The translations under genes and the position numbers were made by a program. Positions 62,853-64,000 of a stretch of DNA of 64,000 nt are shown here, one piece after another. Each line of letters begins with the position of its first letter. Within the stretch, counting starts at the first letter, position 1. The notes below the pieces were generated by a model that did no database searches, had not been told where the DNA came from, and worked only from the letters and a program-made list of their open reading frames with translations. Source of the stretch: Akkermansiaceae bacterium (GTDB taxonomy: Bacteria > Verrucomicrobiota > Verrucomicrobiia > Verrucomicrobiales > Akkermansiaceae); assembly GCA_018402445.1 (NCBI GenBank), contig JAGYIT010000016.1, forward strand, positions 306,552 to 370,551. The letters run 5' to 3'.

Positions 62853-63920
62853 ATGCGTAAGGCGCGATGGTTGGCGGAATGGGCGGGGAAGCAGGGGAAG
62901 CCTGCGATCTACCACTGTATTTCAAGGGTGGTGGATCGGCGATTTGTCTTTGGGGATGGGGAGCGGGAGGCGTTCCGGATGTTCATGCGGATGCAGGAGA
63001 ATTTCACGGGTTGCCGGGTGCTGTCGTATTGCGTGATGTCGAACCATTTTCATATCTTGCTGGAGGTGCCGCCCGTGCCGGAGGGCGGGATTTCGGATGA
63101 ACTGCTATTGAGGCGCCTGGCTGGGTTGTATTCCGAGGCTTTCGTGGATGGGGTGGCGAAGGAGTTGGAGGGCGCACGCGAGGAGGGTGATGAGTTGCTG
63201 GTAGCGGAGATTCACGCGCGATTTACCTACCGGATGCACGATCTGAGCGAGTTCATGAAGACGCTGTTGCAGCGGTTCACGCGCTGGTTCAACCGGGAGC
63301 ACAATCGCCGGGGCACATTGTGGGAGGAGCGTTACAAGAGCGTGATCGTGGAGAGCGGCGTGGCCGCGAGGACGATCTCGGCGTATATCGACTTAAATCC
63401 GGTTCGGGCGGGGATGGTTTCCGATCCGGCGGATTACCGCTGGAGCGGCTATGGCGAGGCGGTGGGCGGAGGTAAAAAGGGCAATGGGAAAAAGGCACGG
63501 GAGGGGATCGTGCGTGCCTGCATGAGCCACAAGAACGCGGGCTTTGAGGCGGAGAAGTGGAAGGAGGTTTCGCGGATCTATCGGCGCGCGATGGGTCTGG
63601 CTTTAGGCCGGAAATGCGGGCGGGCGGAAGTGGGAGTTCCGGGTCACGCGACGAAGAATGAGGCGGAGATGCTGGAGTCGAAGGACAATGAGACGGTGTT
63701 GCTGGATCTGGGGATGGCCGCGATGCTGATGAAGCGTGTGAGGTATTTTACCGACGGAGCGGTGATCGGGAGCAAGGAGTTCGTGAACGAGGCGTTTGCA
63801 GGGGCAAGGGAGAGGTTCACGGAGAGGAGAAAGGATGGCGCAAGGAGGATGCGGGGAAGTGGTGGGGCGGCGAAGGGGGTTTTGTGGAGTATGCGGGATC
63901 TGCGGCTGGGGGTTGAGTAA
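62853..63920 (+). CDS. REP-associated tyrosine transposase (RAYT), Y1 family
   Basis: This 355-residue HUH-type enzyme is related to IS200/IS605 transposases. IYHCISRVVDRRFVF is the typical start, the metal-binding HFH lies at 65-67 (MSNHFHILLEV), LWEERYKSVIVES holds a candidate Tyr, and AYIDLNPVRAGMV with DYRWSGY is the RAYT signature. About 120 residues of basic C-terminal tail go beyond the usual length. The repeats just upstream (62710-62838) and a copy at 52902-52924 are probably its substrates. Confidence 0.9.
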   Translation: MRKARWLAEWAGKQGKPAIYHCISRVVDRRFVFGDGEREAFRMFMRMQENFTGCRVLSYCVMSNHFHILLEVPPVPEGGISDELLLRRLAGLYSEAFVDGVAKELEGAREEGDELLVAEIHARFTYRMHDLSEFMKTLLQRFTRWFNREHNRRGTLWEERYKSVIVESGVAARTISAYIDLNPVRAGMVSDPADYRWSGYGEAVGGGKKGNGKKAREGIVRACMSHKNAGFEAEKWKEVSRIYRRAMGLALGRKCGRAEVGVPGHATKNEAEMLESKDNETVLLDLGMAAMLMKRVRYFTDGAVIGSKEFVNEAFAGARERFTERRKDGARRMRGSGGAAKGVLWSMRDLRLGVE

Positions 63921-64000
63921 AAGGCGATGGGCCGCCTGCCCCGACGTCAGCATCGAGTACGAACCCCTAGGCCCGCCACGCGTTCTCTGCCACGGCTTTT

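Noticed and set aside
1..64000. tRNA and rRNA genes
   Set aside because: No cloverleaf or conserved rRNA segments were noticed on reading; a covariance scan was not possible.

Overview
The window is GC-rich chromosomal DNA of a bacterium that I would place in the Verrucomicrobiota, probably near Luteolibacter or Akkermansiaceae. This is inferred from gene style and content: few clear Shine-Dalgarno sites, a two-gene sdhC/sdhA arrangement, a secreted helical-repeat protein, a Gly-rich extended S5, an RHS protein with a YxYYDPxTGR core, and dispersed intergenic repeats. No rRNA, tRNA or CRISPR was seen, so the placement is not proven.

Layout. 1-4 kb: the end of an O-antigen-ligase-like gene, then leftward sdhC and sdhA with a PIN toxin/antitoxin-like pair between them and no sdhB after sdhA. 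4-13 kb: a leftward phosphate regulon, pstS-pstC-pstA-pstB-pstB-phoU, divergent from an OprP-like porin. Tandem 11-bp TGTCAC-type Pho boxes lie before pstS, pstC and the porin. 13-27 kb: a nucleotidyltransferase-type gene pair, a glycosyltransferase/metallophosphoesterase fusion, an IS1380-like remnant, a ROK kinase with a 3' frameshift, nspC, a cyclophilin, tatA, an exported phosphodiesterase-like protein, PBP2, dus, bcp, a membrane protein and recR.

27-44 kb: a continuous translation cluster rpsL-rpsG-fusA-rpsJ-rplCDWB-rpsS-[secreted coiled-coil protein]-rplV-rpsC-rplP-rpmC-rpsQ-rplNXE-rpsH-rplFR-rpsE-rplO-secY-adk-map. It lacks tuf, rpsN and rpmD. S3 and S5 carry Gly/Arg-rich tails. A 252-bp MITE-like element with a 5-bp target duplication follows map.

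44-50 kb: a helical-repeat protein, an I78-like inhibitor lipoprotein, a lone Opp/Dpp-type ATPase, a MauE/DoxX membrane protein, pyrF, an NAPE-PLD-like hydrolase and a squalene-cyclase-fold secreted protein.

50-64 kb is accessory DNA. It holds a YoeB-like toxin with no antitoxin beside an IS110-family element, fragments of ilvE and of a SecA-type SEC-C tail, and a 1932-residue RHS protein with an AT-rich tip and a candidate immunity gene. Seven copies of an 11-bp repeat follow, then a tyrosine recombinase fused in frame to an RHS core end and a second toxin-like tip, a second candidate immunity gene, and a REP-associated (RAYT) transposase preceded by its repeats. The recombinase-RHS tip fusion, together with 21 bp of identity to the large RHS gene, is the most interesting object: it may be a silent or mobile store of RHS tips. 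Across the window, short repeat islands built from 7-8-mer words lie between genes and in places supply stop codons or signal-peptide codons.
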